Positions 17,336 to 27,200 of a stretch of DNA of 64,000 nucleotides are shown here, piece after piece. Location of the stretch: the NCBI RefSeq assembly GCF_001592945.1, contig NZ_LRPB01000034.1:309926-373925 (forward strand), read 5' to 3'. Origin of the DNA: Roseivirga seohaensis (GTDB taxonomy: Bacteria; Bacteroidota; Bacteroidia; Cytophagales; Cyclobacteriaceae). Within the stretch, counting starts at the first letter, position 1. Every line of letters starts with the position of its first letter. A program made the position numbers and the translations under genes. The notes under the pieces were generated by a model. The model made no database searches and was not told the origin of the DNA. It was given only the letters and a program-made list of their open reading frames with translations.

Positions 17336-18427
17336 ATGAAGTTGAAACATCTCCTATTTTTCGTAATTCTTTTTGGTCATTGCATTATGGTCAAAGCCCA
17401 ATTTCAGTTTATTCAAGGGCGGTCTTACCTAAGCCATAAAACAAGCACTCCCCTCAAAATTGATGGTTTAGGGAATGAAACCGCTTGGCAGGCAGCGCCA
17501 TGGACAGATACTTTTATAGATATTGAGGGAAGTAAAAAACCAAAGCCTTATTTCGATACCAAAATGAAAATGCTCTGGGATGAAGACTACTTCTACTTTT
17601 ATGCTGAAATGGAAGAACCGCATGTTTGGGCAACACTTACCGAACGCGATGCAGTGATTTTTTACGATAATGACTTCGAGATTTTCATCGACCCAGATGG
17701 CGACACCCATAATTACTATGAGTATGAAGTAAATGCCCTCAATACTGTTTGGGATTTACTACTTACCCGCCCCTACCGCAATGGCGGGCACGCCATAGAT
17801 CATTGGGACATTCACGGACTAAAATCAGCTGTACATGTCAACGGAACCCTAAACGCCCCTAGTGATAAAGATAAAGGTTGGTCAGTTGAAGTGGCCATTC
17901 CTTGGGATGCCCTCAGCGAAGCTACTAGTATGAAAACCCCACCCAATAATGGCGACCAATGGCGTTTGAATTTCTCTCGCGTGCAATGGAAAACGGAAGT
18001 TATAGATGGAAAATATGTAAAACAGAAAGACCCTAAAACAGGTAAAAATCTACCAGAACACAATTGGGTATGGTCGCCACAAAGGGCCATTGCCATGCAT
18101 GAGCCTGAGTTTTGGGGCATTGTTCAGTTTTCCAATAAAAATGTGCTTGATGAAAGCTTTAGTACTATAAAAGTTAATAAAGCCGAAGAAGAAATAAGGC
18201 AAGTACTTTACTATTTTCATCGTGCTCAAATTGATTTCAGAAGAGAACATAAAGCATTTGATCAATCACTCAAAAATTTCAACCTACCAAATCAAGTAGA
18301 CGGATCAAAGGCTGTAACCTACAGCTTGAACAATACGGAACAGACCTATTTATTAAAAGCACAAACGACAGATGCTACTTGGTTCATTAATGAAACAGGT
18401 AGAATTTGGAAAGAAATAAAACCATGA
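17336..18427 (+). CDS. Secreted carbohydrate-binding (CBM9-like) protein
   Basis: 363 residues from the ATG at 17336, which starts a clear signal peptide (cleavage after VKAQ, about 21). The earlier in-frame ATG lies in the terminator. The mature region from LKIDGLGNETAWQAAPWTD follows the CBM9-like fold: FYFYAEMEEPHVWA, the acidic DNDFEIFIDPDGDTHNYYEYE and later DKGWSVEVAIPW. Such domains bind sugars or sugar-derived ligands. Its stop overlaps the start of the next gene by ATGA, so the two are translationally coupled and probably act on the same substrate. Confidence 0.85.
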   Translation: MKLKHLLFFVILFGHCIMVKAQFQFIQGRSYLSHKTSTPLKIDGLGNETAWQAAPWTDTFIDIEGSKKPKPYFDTKMKMLWDEDYFYFYAEMEEPHVWATLTERDAVIFYDNDFEIFIDPDGDTHNYYEYEVNALNTVWDLLLTRPYRNGGHAIDHWDIHGLKSAVHVNGTLNAPSDKDKGWSVEVAIPWDALSEATSMKTPPNNGDQWRLNFSRVQWKTEVIDGKYVKQKDPKTGKNLPEHNWVWSPQRAIAMHEPEFWGIVQFSNKNVLDESFSTIKVNKAEEEIRQVLYYFHRAQIDFRREHKAFDQSLKNFNLPNQVDGSKAVTYSLNNTEQTYLLKAQTTDATWFINETGRIWKEIKP

Positions 18428-19515
18428 AAAAACGCGACTTTATAAAAAACATTGGCCTTGGTTCAGCAGCCTTTATGCTGGCACCTACCCTACTTACTTC
18501 GTGCGGAACAACAACTTCTACAGACGAAGATTTTAAATACTGGGTGTGGGTAGATGGTAACAACGAAAAAACTATTTCCGACTGGAGAACAGAATTAACT
18601 GGGCTTCGCGAAGCAGGAATAACCGGGCTTATTATTGGCGGTGGACGCCAAATGCTAGAGAAGTTAATTCCGATAGCACAAGAGCTTGGGCAAGAAGTAC
18701 ATGCTTGGCTTTGGACCATGAACCGCCCAGGCGACACCGAAGCACAAGCGCATCCGGAATGGTATGCCGTGAGCAGAAATGGAGAGTCGAGTCTTGATGT
18801 GAATCCGTATGTAGGTTATTACCAATGGCTTTGCCCTTCTAAACCTGAAGTGCAAGAATATGTAAAGAATTTCATGGTATCGCATTGCGACATCGAAGGG
18901 CTTTCGGCCATTCACTTAGATTATGTTCGCTATTGCGATGTCATTCTTCCCAAAGGGCTTTGGGCCAAATACGACTTAGTACAAGACCACGAAATGCCCG
19001 AATATGACTTCTGCTATTGCGAAACTTGCCAAGGTAATTTCGAAGCAGAAAATGGATACAGACCCGACAGTTTAGAAGACCCGAGCCAAGATGAAAAATG
19101 GAGAAAATACCGTTGGGACAGCATTACTAAACTAGTAAATCAGGTTTCGGCTGCGGTACATGCCAAAGGCAAAAAAATGTCGGCAGCAGTATTCCCTTAC
19201 CCCGAATTGGCCAGAAAACTCGTGCGCCAGTCTTGGAACGAATGGGATTTGGACATTGTGTTCCCTATGATTTACCACAACTTCTATGAAGAAGATATTC
19301 CTTGGATTGAATATGCTACACAACAAGGCGTGAATGATTTGAATGGTAAATTCCCTCTACATACAGGTGTTTATTTACCAGAAATGAAACCAGAAGAAAT
19401 TGCTCAGGCCATAGCTGCTGCCAAGGCAGGTGGAGCCAAGGGCATGTCTTTCTTTTCTAATGGCGCTTTAAAAGACGAAAGACTGAAGGCCTTTGCGGCT
19501 GTAAAAAAATCTTGA
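18424..19515 (+). CDS. Glycoside-hydrolase-like (GHL10-type) exported lipoprotein
   Basis: About 363 residues from the ATG at 18424, which overlaps the previous stop by four bases. N-terminal KKRDFIKNIGLG resembles a Tat signal with Lys-Arg instead of Arg-Arg, followed by a lipobox LLTSC (Cys about 27). The body fits a TIM-barrel of the family-10-like hydrolase type: GITGLIIGGG, LHLDY-like strand AIHLDYVRY, paired cysteines CYCETC and IVFPMIYHNF. The enzyme's substrate is unknown. Coupling to a CBM9-like protein supports a role in polysaccharide use. Confidence 0.75.
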   Translation: MKKRDFIKNIGLGSAAFMLAPTLLTSCGTTTSTDEDFKYWVWVDGNNEKTISDWRTELTGLREAGITGLIIGGGRQMLEKLIPIAQELGQEVHAWLWTMNRPGDTEAQAHPEWYAVSRNGESSLDVNPYVGYYQWLCPSKPEVQEYVKNFMVSHCDIEGLSAIHLDYVRYCDVILPKGLWAKYDLVQDHEMPEYDFCYCETCQGNFEAENGYRPDSLEDPSQDEKWRKYRWDSITKLVNQVSAAVHAKGKKMSAAVFPYPELARKLVRQSWNEWDLDIVFPMIYHNFYEEDIPWIEYATQQGVNDLNGKFPLHTGVYLPEMKPEEIAQAIAAAKAGGAKGMSFFSNGALKDERLKAFAAVKKS

Positions 19516-19541
19516 CGCAAAACACTATTTTCAGAATACAG

Positions 19542-19572
19542 AAGGAGCAAATCAATGTGGTTTGCTCCTTTT
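19542..19572 (+). terminator. Intrinsic terminator of the CBM9/hydrolase operon
   Basis: Stem AAGGAGCAAA / TTTGCTCCTT (19542-19551 with 19561-19570), 9-base loop, T-rich tail. Confidence 0.85.
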
Positions 19573-19723
19573 CATTTACAATAGCATTAATGCAACCCAA
19601 GTGATTTTAGCACTACCAGTAAATCAACTTCAATATTAAGTTTCTTTTATCATTGAATAGGAGTACAATATCTGTAAAGATATTTTCATTAATTGTGCCC
19701 TAACATCATCACTAAAAACCTTA

Positions 19724-20059
19724 ATGAACTATCATAAGCGCAAATTCAGAGCTGTAATAAATACAGCAAACTGCGAAATTTCGAGCGAAACAGTTTTTGA
19801 ATATATACAAGAAGGATCAGTTCTTAGTGCTCAATACCAAGGGGGACAAGTGGTTAAAGGGCATATATCGGGATTAGTTGATGACCAAGGGTATATCGAA
19901 ATGCATTACCACCAAGTAAATCAAAAGGGAGAAGTATCAAAAGGCATGTGCTACTCACGCCCAGAAATACTTAGTAATGGAAAAATTAGGCTACACGAAG
20001 CTTGGAAGTGGGCCTCAGGAGATATTTCGGAAGGAAGTTCTATATTAGACGAAATTTAG
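19724..20059 (+). CDS. Conserved small cytosolic protein, function unknown
   Basis: 111 residues, no signal or membrane segment. Beta-rich with alternating motifs YQGGQVVKGHISGLVDDQGYIEMHYHQVN and the conserved end RLHEAWKWASGD. The same family occurs in Bacillus and others, sometimes labelled N-acetylglutamate synthase, a name for which the sequence gives no support (no acetyltransferase motif). Stands alone after a 208-base gap that holds the preceding terminator. Confidence 0.65.
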   Translation: MNYHKRKFRAVINTANCEISSETVFEYIQEGSVLSAQYQGGQVVKGHISGLVDDQGYIEMHYHQVNQKGEVSKGMCYSRPEILSNGKIRLHEAWKWASGDISEGSSILDEI

Positions 20060-20084
20060 ACTTTTAAAACCCCATACTTTTTGT

Positions 20085-21077
20085 ATGCGCAATACTTTAC
20101 TTCTAATTAGCCTCGCATGGCTAATTTCTTCTTGTGCTACAGTCATTAATGGCAATTATTCGCAGGTAAGTATAAAGTCCGACCAAGCTGTCAACTATAT
20201 CTATGAAGGCGACACAGTGGTTAACAAACTGAGTGACCCCGTTACATTTGTAGCCAAAAACAGCAAAGAGCCTATTACAGTATCAATTTTTACTGAGGAG
20301 AAAACCAAGCAAGTACATATTCTCCCTAAAAAAGCACCTGTATACTGGCTTAACACTTTCAGTCCTTATTTTTCTGGCTTTTTAGTGGATGAAATCACAG
20401 GCAAGAAATGGAAATACCCAAGGAAAGTGTTTATTGACTTGAATAGACCGGGTAATGCTTATACGGCTTACTTCCCTATGGACAGCACTTTGTTATACAG
20501 AAAAAATAAAGTTGGATTCAATCCATTCTCAATGGTAATAGGATATCACCCTGGAATTGAAGTAAGCTACGAGCGATTGCACGGAAGTAAGTTTGGCACT
20601 CAACTAAGCTATACTCACTTTTTAAGCAGAGACAATGATTTCGCTAGGAATAGTAAGGGATATAAAATAGTATTGGAGGAAAAGTACTTTTTCAGAAACC
20701 ATGAAAACACACGTTGGTATTCAGGAATAGCAGCCGAGTTCTTTCATAAGCAAAACGATGCCGACATCCGCTATTACACCGAGCCAATACCTAATCAGCG
20801 ATTTCACTTTAGAGAAAAAACCAGAATTAATAAACAATTCGTTTCCATCACCCCCCATATTGGATTACAGTATTATTTAACCCGAGGCTTTATTGTTGAA
20901 ACCTATTTTGGTATAGGGTTAAGGCATAGAAAAGTTACTTACCCTTCAATACCTGAAAATTACATCCAACAACCCGGCTTTTGGGAATGGTTTGATTTAA
21001 GTTATTCATCGAACAAAAAAGAAACAGCTTGGTCGGCAAATTTCGACCTAAGTTTAAAACTGAGCTGGGCTTTTTAA
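20085..21077 (+). CDS. Lipoprotein with C-terminal barrel-like region
   Basis: 330 residues. Lipobox WLISSC (Cys about 17) followed by ATVINGNYSQVSIKSDQ, a PEGA-like or surface-lipoprotein beta domain to about 130. The rest (from GFNPFSMVIGYHPGIEVSYERL) looks like an eight-strand outer-membrane barrel with alternating aromatic residues and a terminal WAF. A lipoprotein fused to a barrel is a recurring but poorly studied Bacteroidota architecture. Only 25 bases separate it from the preceding gene. Confidence 0.6.
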   Translation: MRNTLLLISLAWLISSCATVINGNYSQVSIKSDQAVNYIYEGDTVVNKLSDPVTFVAKNSKEPITVSIFTEEKTKQVHILPKKAPVYWLNTFSPYFSGFLVDEITGKKWKYPRKVFIDLNRPGNAYTAYFPMDSTLLYRKNKVGFNPFSMVIGYHPGIEVSYERLHGSKFGTQLSYTHFLSRDNDFARNSKGYKIVLEEKYFFRNHENTRWYSGIAAEFFHKQNDADIRYYTEPIPNQRFHFREKTRINKQFVSITPHIGLQYYLTRGFIVETYFGIGLRHRKVTYPSIPENYIQQPGFWEWFDLSYSSNKKETAWSANFDLSLKLSWAF

Positions 21078-21084
21078 AATGCCG

Positions 21085-21750
21085 CTAATCCCTAACAATT
21101 GAGTAGCCAATACTGAAAACCAATTGGCTTTGTTTAGGCACCAATTCTCTCTCAATCAGTCGGGATAAACTCTCTTCAGTTTTACTCAAGCCAAATTCAT
21201 ATTTAAAATCAAGCAACAGGTGATTGATATCAAGCCCAAGACCAAGCCGCCACAGAATGGTCATCTGATTATATTCTTGAGTTACGTTAATCCTTTCATT
21301 CAAAAAATACTCGTTTCCAGAAAGCATTAAACTAAAACCGGGGCCAGTATCTAACCTCAAGTTGCCAATATTAACACCAATCGAAAGCGGAATTTCTAGT
21401 GTGGTAAATTCAAATTCAGCACTAGGATTAAATCCAACTACACCATCGTAATTCAAGAAATCCAATCTACTTTGGGCAGTAGATAAAAGTAACTCAGGCT
21501 GTACATAAACATTATTCACCCTTACTTTAGCAAACAAGCCAAACTGGTAGCCAATCTCATTTCCTTCTTCCGGAATACGGACGTAATCGCTATCGATTCT
21601 AATTTTCGGACTAACAATTTTAAAAACAGGGCCTGCCTTATAACTAACGTCATAAAAATCCTGAGCCTGAGCAAAAGAAAACGAACCCATAAAGGCGATA
21701 ATCGCTATTGAGCTCTTTAAAATCATTTCGCCCCATTTTCTTAATTGCAT
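21085..21750 (-). CDS. Outer-membrane beta-barrel protein (PorT-like)
   Basis: 221 residues, signal peptide ending AQAQD (about 30; a second ATG at 21726 is an alternative start closer to the signal peptide). The mature part has the alternating pattern of an eight-strand barrel, with KAGPVFKI, FGLFAKVRVNNVYVQPELLLS and the terminal LVFSIGYSIVRD. This matches the 'outer membrane beta-barrel / PorT' group. Converges on the preceding lipoprotein gene with 7 bases between stops. Confidence 0.75.
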   Translation of the reverse strand: MQLRKWGEMILKSSIAIIAFMGSFSFAQAQDFYDVSYKAGPVFKIVSPKIRIDSDYVRIPEEGNEIGYQFGLFAKVRVNNVYVQPELLLSTAQSRLDFLNYDGVVGFNPSAEFEFTTLEIPLSIGVNIGNLRLDTGPGFSLMLSGNEYFLNERINVTQEYNQMTILWRLGLGLDINHLLLDFKYEFGLSKTEESLSRLIERELVPKQSQLVFSIGYSIVRD

Positions 21751-21803
21751 ATCGCTGAAGATTCAATAATTTTAGATTTCAAATTTATATAAATAACATC
21801 GGA

Positions 21804-22067
21804 ATGGAATCAAACGAAGCATTTCAGAATGCATTAAAAACAGTGGACACCCTTACCCAACGTCCATCCAACGAACAACTTTTAAAGCTGTACGCCCTTT
21901 ACAAACAAGCTACCCACGGAGACAACGATACTGAAAGACCGGGCGGTTTCGACTTTAAAGCTGCTGCCAAATACAATGCGTGGGAAAAACTTAAAGGTGA
22001 AAGCAAAGAGAATGCAATGAAAGCTTATATCGACCTTGTAAATGAGTTAAAATCCGCTGAAAGTTAA
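21804..22067 (+). CDS. Acyl-CoA-binding protein
   Basis: 87 residues, the exact size of ACBP. It keeps the four-helix motif set: LLKLYALYKQATHGD (about 25-40) and KAAAKYNAWEKLKGESKENA (about 50-70), including the Lys, Tyr and Trp that hold the CoA group. Binds medium and long-chain acyl-CoA esters in the cytosol. Together with the dienoyl-CoA-reductase-like SDR at 10.0 kb it points to active fatty-acid metabolism, though the genes are not linked in an operon. Confidence 0.92.
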   Translation: MESNEAFQNALKTVDTLTQRPSNEQLLKLYALYKQATHGDNDTERPGGFDFKAAAKYNAWEKLKGESKENAMKAYIDLVNELKSAES

Positions 22068-22174
22068 TTTCACAATAGCAGCTTATCAATGTCGTTTACC
22101 CTAGGCGACAACAATAAATTATATTTTTCTTCGCATATTGCGAACGGTTAAATCAAAATTCAAAACAAACAACA

Positions 22175-22639
22175 ATGGGATTATTTAGTTTCGGAAAGAA
22201 AAAGAAGAAACCTGCTAGATCTTGTGATTTAGAAGGCTCACTATTAGAATTCGGTGAAGGCTATCTTCTTACATCCGCACAGATTATTAAATCAAAACGC
22301 TTTTGGGATAACAAAATGATAGAGCCTGAAACACTGGCTTATTCAAAAGCTCATTTTCAAAGAAATGATGAAATGGGTACCAAAATGCGCACAATGATTT
22401 TTCAAAAATACAGCAGCCAAGAAAAACCTTGGTTATTGGGTGACGGTCAGGTCAGCCAATTTGAAATTGATAAAGAACAAGCCAAAGAATATGCCCGTCA
22501 ATGGTGGGAATCGAGCTTTAGCTTCACCCCTCCTTCAGCAGGTGCTGCAGAAAAAAATATGGATGCAGAAGAATATGAAAAATGGCGCGATTACGCTATC
22601 AATAAAGCTGGAGAAGAGCAATTGAGTAAAATGAAGTAA
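22175..22639 (+). CDS. Cytosolic protein of unknown function
   Basis: 154 residues beginning with a Lys-rich patch (FGKKKKKPAR). No signal peptide, membrane segment or recognised motif. Two aromatic-rich stretches (KSKRFWDNKM about 45-54 and AREYARQWWESSF-like about 110-122) suggest a small alpha-beta domain. Own leader, and a strong terminator follows, so it is a single-gene unit. Confidence 0.55.
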   Translation: MGLFSFGKKKKKPARSCDLEGSLLEFGEGYLLTSAQIIKSKRFWDNKMIEPETLAYSKAHFQRNDEMGTKMRTMIFQKYSSQEKPWLLGDGQVSQFEIDKEQAKEYARQWWESSFSFTPPSAGAAEKNMDAEEYEKWRDYAINKAGEEQLSKMK

Positions 22640-22669
22640 CCGCCTTAGGCATACAAAACAATTAATCAT

Positions 22670-22711
22670 CCGTCAGTTCAACATCATACGATGAGCTGGC
22701 GGTTTTTTTTT
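22670..22711 (+). terminator. Intrinsic terminator
   Basis: 10-bp stem 22670-22679 with 22693-22702 (two G-T pairs) and a run of nine T. Ends the unknown gene at 22639. Confidence 0.85.
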
Positions 22712-22759
22712 ACCTGAAGCCGAAAACTCTATTTTTATTTAAACTTCCAGCGCTAATAA

Positions 22760-23956
22760 TTAATTATCTACCATAAATTTGACCTTTTGGCGCTGACCTG
22801 ATTTGTCAAAAATAATTAAATGATACACCCCAGGCGGCAAATCAGTTATTGAGAAAGTGCTTACTTGATCAACCCTTGACACAGGCTTTCTAGTAATCAT
22901 ATTTCCATAACTATTAATCACCCATATCTCTTCAATAAAAGCCATGCTCCTTACATGAAACACACTGCTAGCTGGGTTCGGAAAAATTTTCAATTCGGAC
23001 TCTTCGGTTTTGAATTTAATGGATATAATTTCAAAAAATTCAAACTCACCATTATAGTCAGTTTGCTTTAATCGGTAATACCATCTTCCCGAATAAGGCG
23101 GTGTATCGGTAATTGAATAAGATGTAAGTCCATTAGTGGTTCCCTTTCCCGATAACATTCTTATTTCATGCCACTCTCGCCCATCCGAAGATCGATACAC
23201 TGTGAAATGACTATTATTCTCTTCAGAAGCTGTTTTCCACTCCACTTGCACGTAATTTTCAATTTGGAGACAAGTAAAGCTCAACAGATTTACGGGAAGA
23301 GAGTTAGCATTATCAGGAACACAGCTAGCATAGTTGCTATAAACTGAACCCGCACCACCCCCATCATTCCAAGTCACATAATCCCCATCAGAGTCTGTGT
23401 CCCAATTGTCTATGTAAGTAAAATCGGTTTGAGTACCATTTATAATCGAACGAAAAAGTCGATTTGATGACGGAGAGTTAGCAAATTTGCCAGTTGCTGG
23501 CCAACTAGTATCGTCAGAAAACATAACATAAATATTTCCTAAATTCTGACCACAAAAAGCGCTAAAATCAATAGTGTTTACCACATCGTCATTCAAGACC
23601 AAAATGTGGCTACCTGCAGCAATTGAGGTAGAGCCTGGAATTACATTGATAAAGGAAAAATCACAACCTACCAATTGAGCATTAAGGCTAGAAACATAGG
23701 TAGAATTCCCACCTGCAACAAAAGAATCAGTAATAGTACCTAAACTAGCAATGTCGGTTGAAGAATATTGAACATTAATATTGGTGGAATTGGCTGTAAA
23801 AGAACTACCCCCACTATAGATTATCAGGTATTCGCTGGCTCCTTCAGAAGGGCCACAGCCGTTTATTAAGGCTGTAACGAGTTGAGCACTTTGTTCGGCA
23901 TAAGCGCATAGCGACATATGGAATAAACACACGGCTGCCAACAGACGTTTGGACAT
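22760..23956 (-). CDS. Secreted protein with type IX secretion C-terminal domain
   Basis: 398 residues from the ATG at 23956; a longer reading from 24004 precedes the signal peptide and is unlikely. Signal peptide ending CAYAEQ (about 22). A lamin-tail-like beta domain (about 25-190) is followed by a fibronectin-like domain (about 210-315, with VQVEWKTASEENNSHFTVYRS) and a C-terminal sorting domain (IFPNPASSVFHV, then TDLPPGVYHLIIFDKSG ending KFMVDN) of the T9SS type A kind. It is exported and probably anchored on the surface or released. Exact role unknown. Confidence 0.88.
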   Translation of the reverse strand: MSKRLLAAVCLFHMSLCAYAEQSAQLVTALINGCGPSEGASEYLIIYSGGSSFTANSTNINVQYSSTDIASLGTITDSFVAGGNSTYVSSLNAQLVGCDFSFINVIPGSTSIAAGSHILVLNDDVVNTIDFSAFCGQNLGNIYVMFSDDTSWPATGKFANSPSSNRLFRSIINGTQTDFTYIDNWDTDSDGDYVTWNDGGGAGSVYSNYASCVPDNANSLPVNLLSFTCLQIENYVQVEWKTASEENNSHFTVYRSSDGREWHEIRMLSGKGTTNGLTSYSITDTPPYSGRWYYRLKQTDYNGEFEFFEIISIKFKTEESELKIFPNPASSVFHVRSMAFIEEIWVINSYGNMITRKPVSRVDQVSTFSITDLPPGVYHLIIFDKSGQRQKVKFMVDN

Positions 23957-24011
23957 GATACAATTTAGCTTTGGTTGAGGTATCTCAATAATTGAGATGC
24001 TCAAAGTACCA

Positions 24012-24049
24012 TTATCACAATGATAAAAAACATACCCTTATGAGGGTAT
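24012..24049. promoter_or_regulatory. Two inverted repeats in the 321-base gap before purL
   Basis: TTATCA-CAA-TGATAA at 24012-24026 and ATACCCT-TATG-AGGGTAT at 24032-24049. They lie between the divergent T9SS gene (start 23956) and purL (24279). No T-tract, so operator or leader hairpin rather than terminator. The rest of the gap shows no other feature. Confidence 0.35.
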
Positions 24050-24278
24050 ATTTAATTAGTCAGCCAATCATGAATTATTTAAAATCCATCTGCTTTTTCA
24101 AAAACATTCAAATCTGCATTCGAATGAAGTAAAGATTCAACCCTTGAAATAAAATCAACAATCTTGGTTTCCAATTTTAAAAAATCACATTGCTCAATCT
24201 CCACGTTTTTAATTCCCAATGCCGAATCTTTTACTAATTTTGCTCACCTAAATCTACACCCCTTAAAACCTCGTTCTA

Positions 24279-27200
24279 ATGATTCAGTTTTTCGATGCAG
24301 GAAACGACAAAATTTATGCTCTAGGCCTTACTCAACCCCTTCAAGATCAAGACATACCAAAGCTTTCATGGCTTTTTGGCAATGCTACTTTGATTGAAAG
24401 CGATGTGTTGGAAGGTCACTTTGTTGGCCCCAGAAAAGAAATGATTACGCCTTGGAGTACCAATGCGGTAGAAATTACCCAAAACATGGGCGTTGCCGGA
24501 ATTGAGCGTATCGAAGAATTTGACAAAGTAGATTTAAACAAAACCGCTTTCGACCCCATGTTGCAAGCAGCCTATAAAGGTTTAGATCAGCAGATTTATA
24601 GCATTGATGTAAAGCCAGAACCTGTGCTTTATATCGAAGACATTGCGGCTTATAACCAGCAAGAAGGTTTAGCGCTGAACCAAGAAGAAATTGATTACCT
24701 CAACGGAGTTAGCGAGCAACTGGGCAGAAAACTAACCGATGGCGAAGTATTCGGTTTTTCTCAGGTAAACTCAGAACACTGCCGTCACAAAATCTTTAAT
24801 GGCGTGTTCATTATCGATGGTCAAGAAATGCCTACTTCCCTATTCAAGCTTATTCGTAAAACTTCAGAAGCGCACCCAGGTAGATTGGTGTCTGCTTACA
24901 AAGATAACGTAGCGTTTGTGGAAGGCCCTCGTGTGGAGCAATTCGCACAAAAAACCCAAGACAAAGCCGACTGGTTCGAAACCAAAGACTTTGATTCGGT
25001 TATTTCATTGAAAGCCGAAACACACAACTTCCCTACTACCGTAGAGCCTTTTAACGGAGCGGCCACGGGTGCAGGCGGAGAAATTAGAGATAGAATGGCG
25101 GGCGGAAAAGGTTCTATGCCTTTAGCTGGAACTGCCGTATACATGACTTCCTATTCTCGTTTAGAAAACGACAGAAACTGGGAGGCCAACATGCCTGAAA
25201 GAAAATGGTTGTACCAAACCCCAATGGACATTCTGATAAAAGCTTCGAATGGCGCTTCTGATTTTGGAAATAAATTCGGTCAACCGCTGATTGCTGGTTC
25301 GGTACTTACTTTTGAACACCAAGAAGCCGACAAAAAATACGGTTTTGATAAGGTGATTATGCTGGCCGGTGGTGTGGGTTACGGAAAGAAAAAAGATGCC
25401 TTGAAAGAGTCTCCTGCGGCAGGCGATAAAATCGTGGTAATGGGTGGCGACAACTACCGCATTGGTATGGGCGGAAGTGCCGTATCATCGGTAGATACAG
25501 GTGAATTTTCTAGTGGTATTGAATTAAATGCCATTCAGCGTTCGAACCCAGAAATGCAAAAACGTGTGTACAACGCGGTGCGCGCCATGGCCGAAATGGA
25601 TGACAACCCAATCGTTTCTATTCACGATCACGGAGCAGGCGGTCATTTGAACTGCCTTTCGGAACTGGTAGAAGAAACGGGCGGCACCATTGACGTGAAG
25701 AAACTGCCCGTAGGCGATCCTACCCTTTCCGACAAAGAGATTATCGGTAACGAATCTCAAGAGCGAATGGGCTTGGTAATGAAGCAAAAAGACATTGAAT
25801 TGATGGAGCGCGTGGCCAAAAGAGAAAGGGCTCCTTTCTATGTAGTGGGTGAAACCACTGGCGACCAACACTTCAAATTCGAAAATAAAGTTTCGGGTGA
25901 AAACCCAATTGATTGGAACCTCTCGCACATGTTTGGTTCTTCTCCAAAAACGATTTTGGAAGACAAAACCGTAGCCAACAAGTTTGCGGACTTGGCTTAT
26001 GATAACGCTAAAATTGAAGACTATTTAAAAGCGGTGCTTCAGTTAGAAGCAGTGGCGTGTAAAGATTGGCTTACCAACAAAGTTGACCGTTGCGTTACGG
26101 GGCGTGTGGCCAAGCAGCAAACGGCAGGGCCAATTCAGTTGCCATTGAACAACGTGGGCGTAATGGCACTCGATTACCGAGGCATCAAAGGAATTGCTAC
26201 TTCTATCGGTCATGCGCCAGTGTCGGCTTTGGTCGATCCCGTGGCAGGTTCTCAGCTTTCGATTGCCGAAGCTTTGACCAACATTATTTGGGCACCGATT
26301 GAAGGTGGAATCAAAAACGTATCGTTGAGCGCCAACTGGATGTGGCCAGCGAAAAACGAAGGCGAAAACGCTCGTTTATACAAAGCGGTAGAAGGCGTAA
26401 GTCAGTTTGCCATCGAATTGGGCATCAATATTCCTACGGGGAAAGATTCCATGTCGATGACCCAGAAGTACGAGAACGATGTGGTGTACTCACCGGGTAC
26501 TGTGATTATTTCTGCCGTAGGCGAAGTAACCGACCTAAAGAAAGTAGTAGAGCCTGTGCTTCAACCGATTGTTAACTCTTCTTTATTGTACATCGACCTT
26601 TCTGAAGATGACTTTAAACTGGGCGGAAGCTCATTTGCTCAAATCATTGGCAAAGTGGGCACTTCGGCACCAATGGTGAAGGACAGCACCAAATTTGCCA
26701 AAACTTTCGATTTGATTCAAACCCTAATTGAAGAAGAACACATTTTGGCCGGACACGATATTTCTGCTGGAGGGATGGTGACTGCCTTATTGGAAATGTG
26801 TTTTGCTCAAGAAGAATTTGGTTTGGAAGTAGACCTTTCTGGCATCAAGGCTGGAGACGATGCGCAATTGCTCTTCTCTGAAAAGCCAGGTTTAATTATT
26901 CAAATCGGAAACGAAAACAACGTTTCGGTAAAAGACAGATTGAAAGCGTTGGGCGTTACTTACCATGAAATTGCCGTACCAAAATCGGAAGACAAACTAT
27001 CGATTAAAACAGCCAACGCTGATTACAACTTCGATATATTGGAAATGAGAGACCTGTGGTACAAAACCTCTTTCTTATTAGACCAAAAACAAAGCGGTGC
27101 CGAACTGGCCAAAACCCGTTTTGAAAACTATAAAAAACAACCTTTACAATTCAATTTCCCGCAAGGCTTCGAAGGTCAATATGCTTCATTGGGCTTAAAC

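Noticed and set aside
24164..24397. 77-codon ORF overlapping the purL start
   Set aside because: Shadow frame of purL with low-complexity translation and no independent leader.
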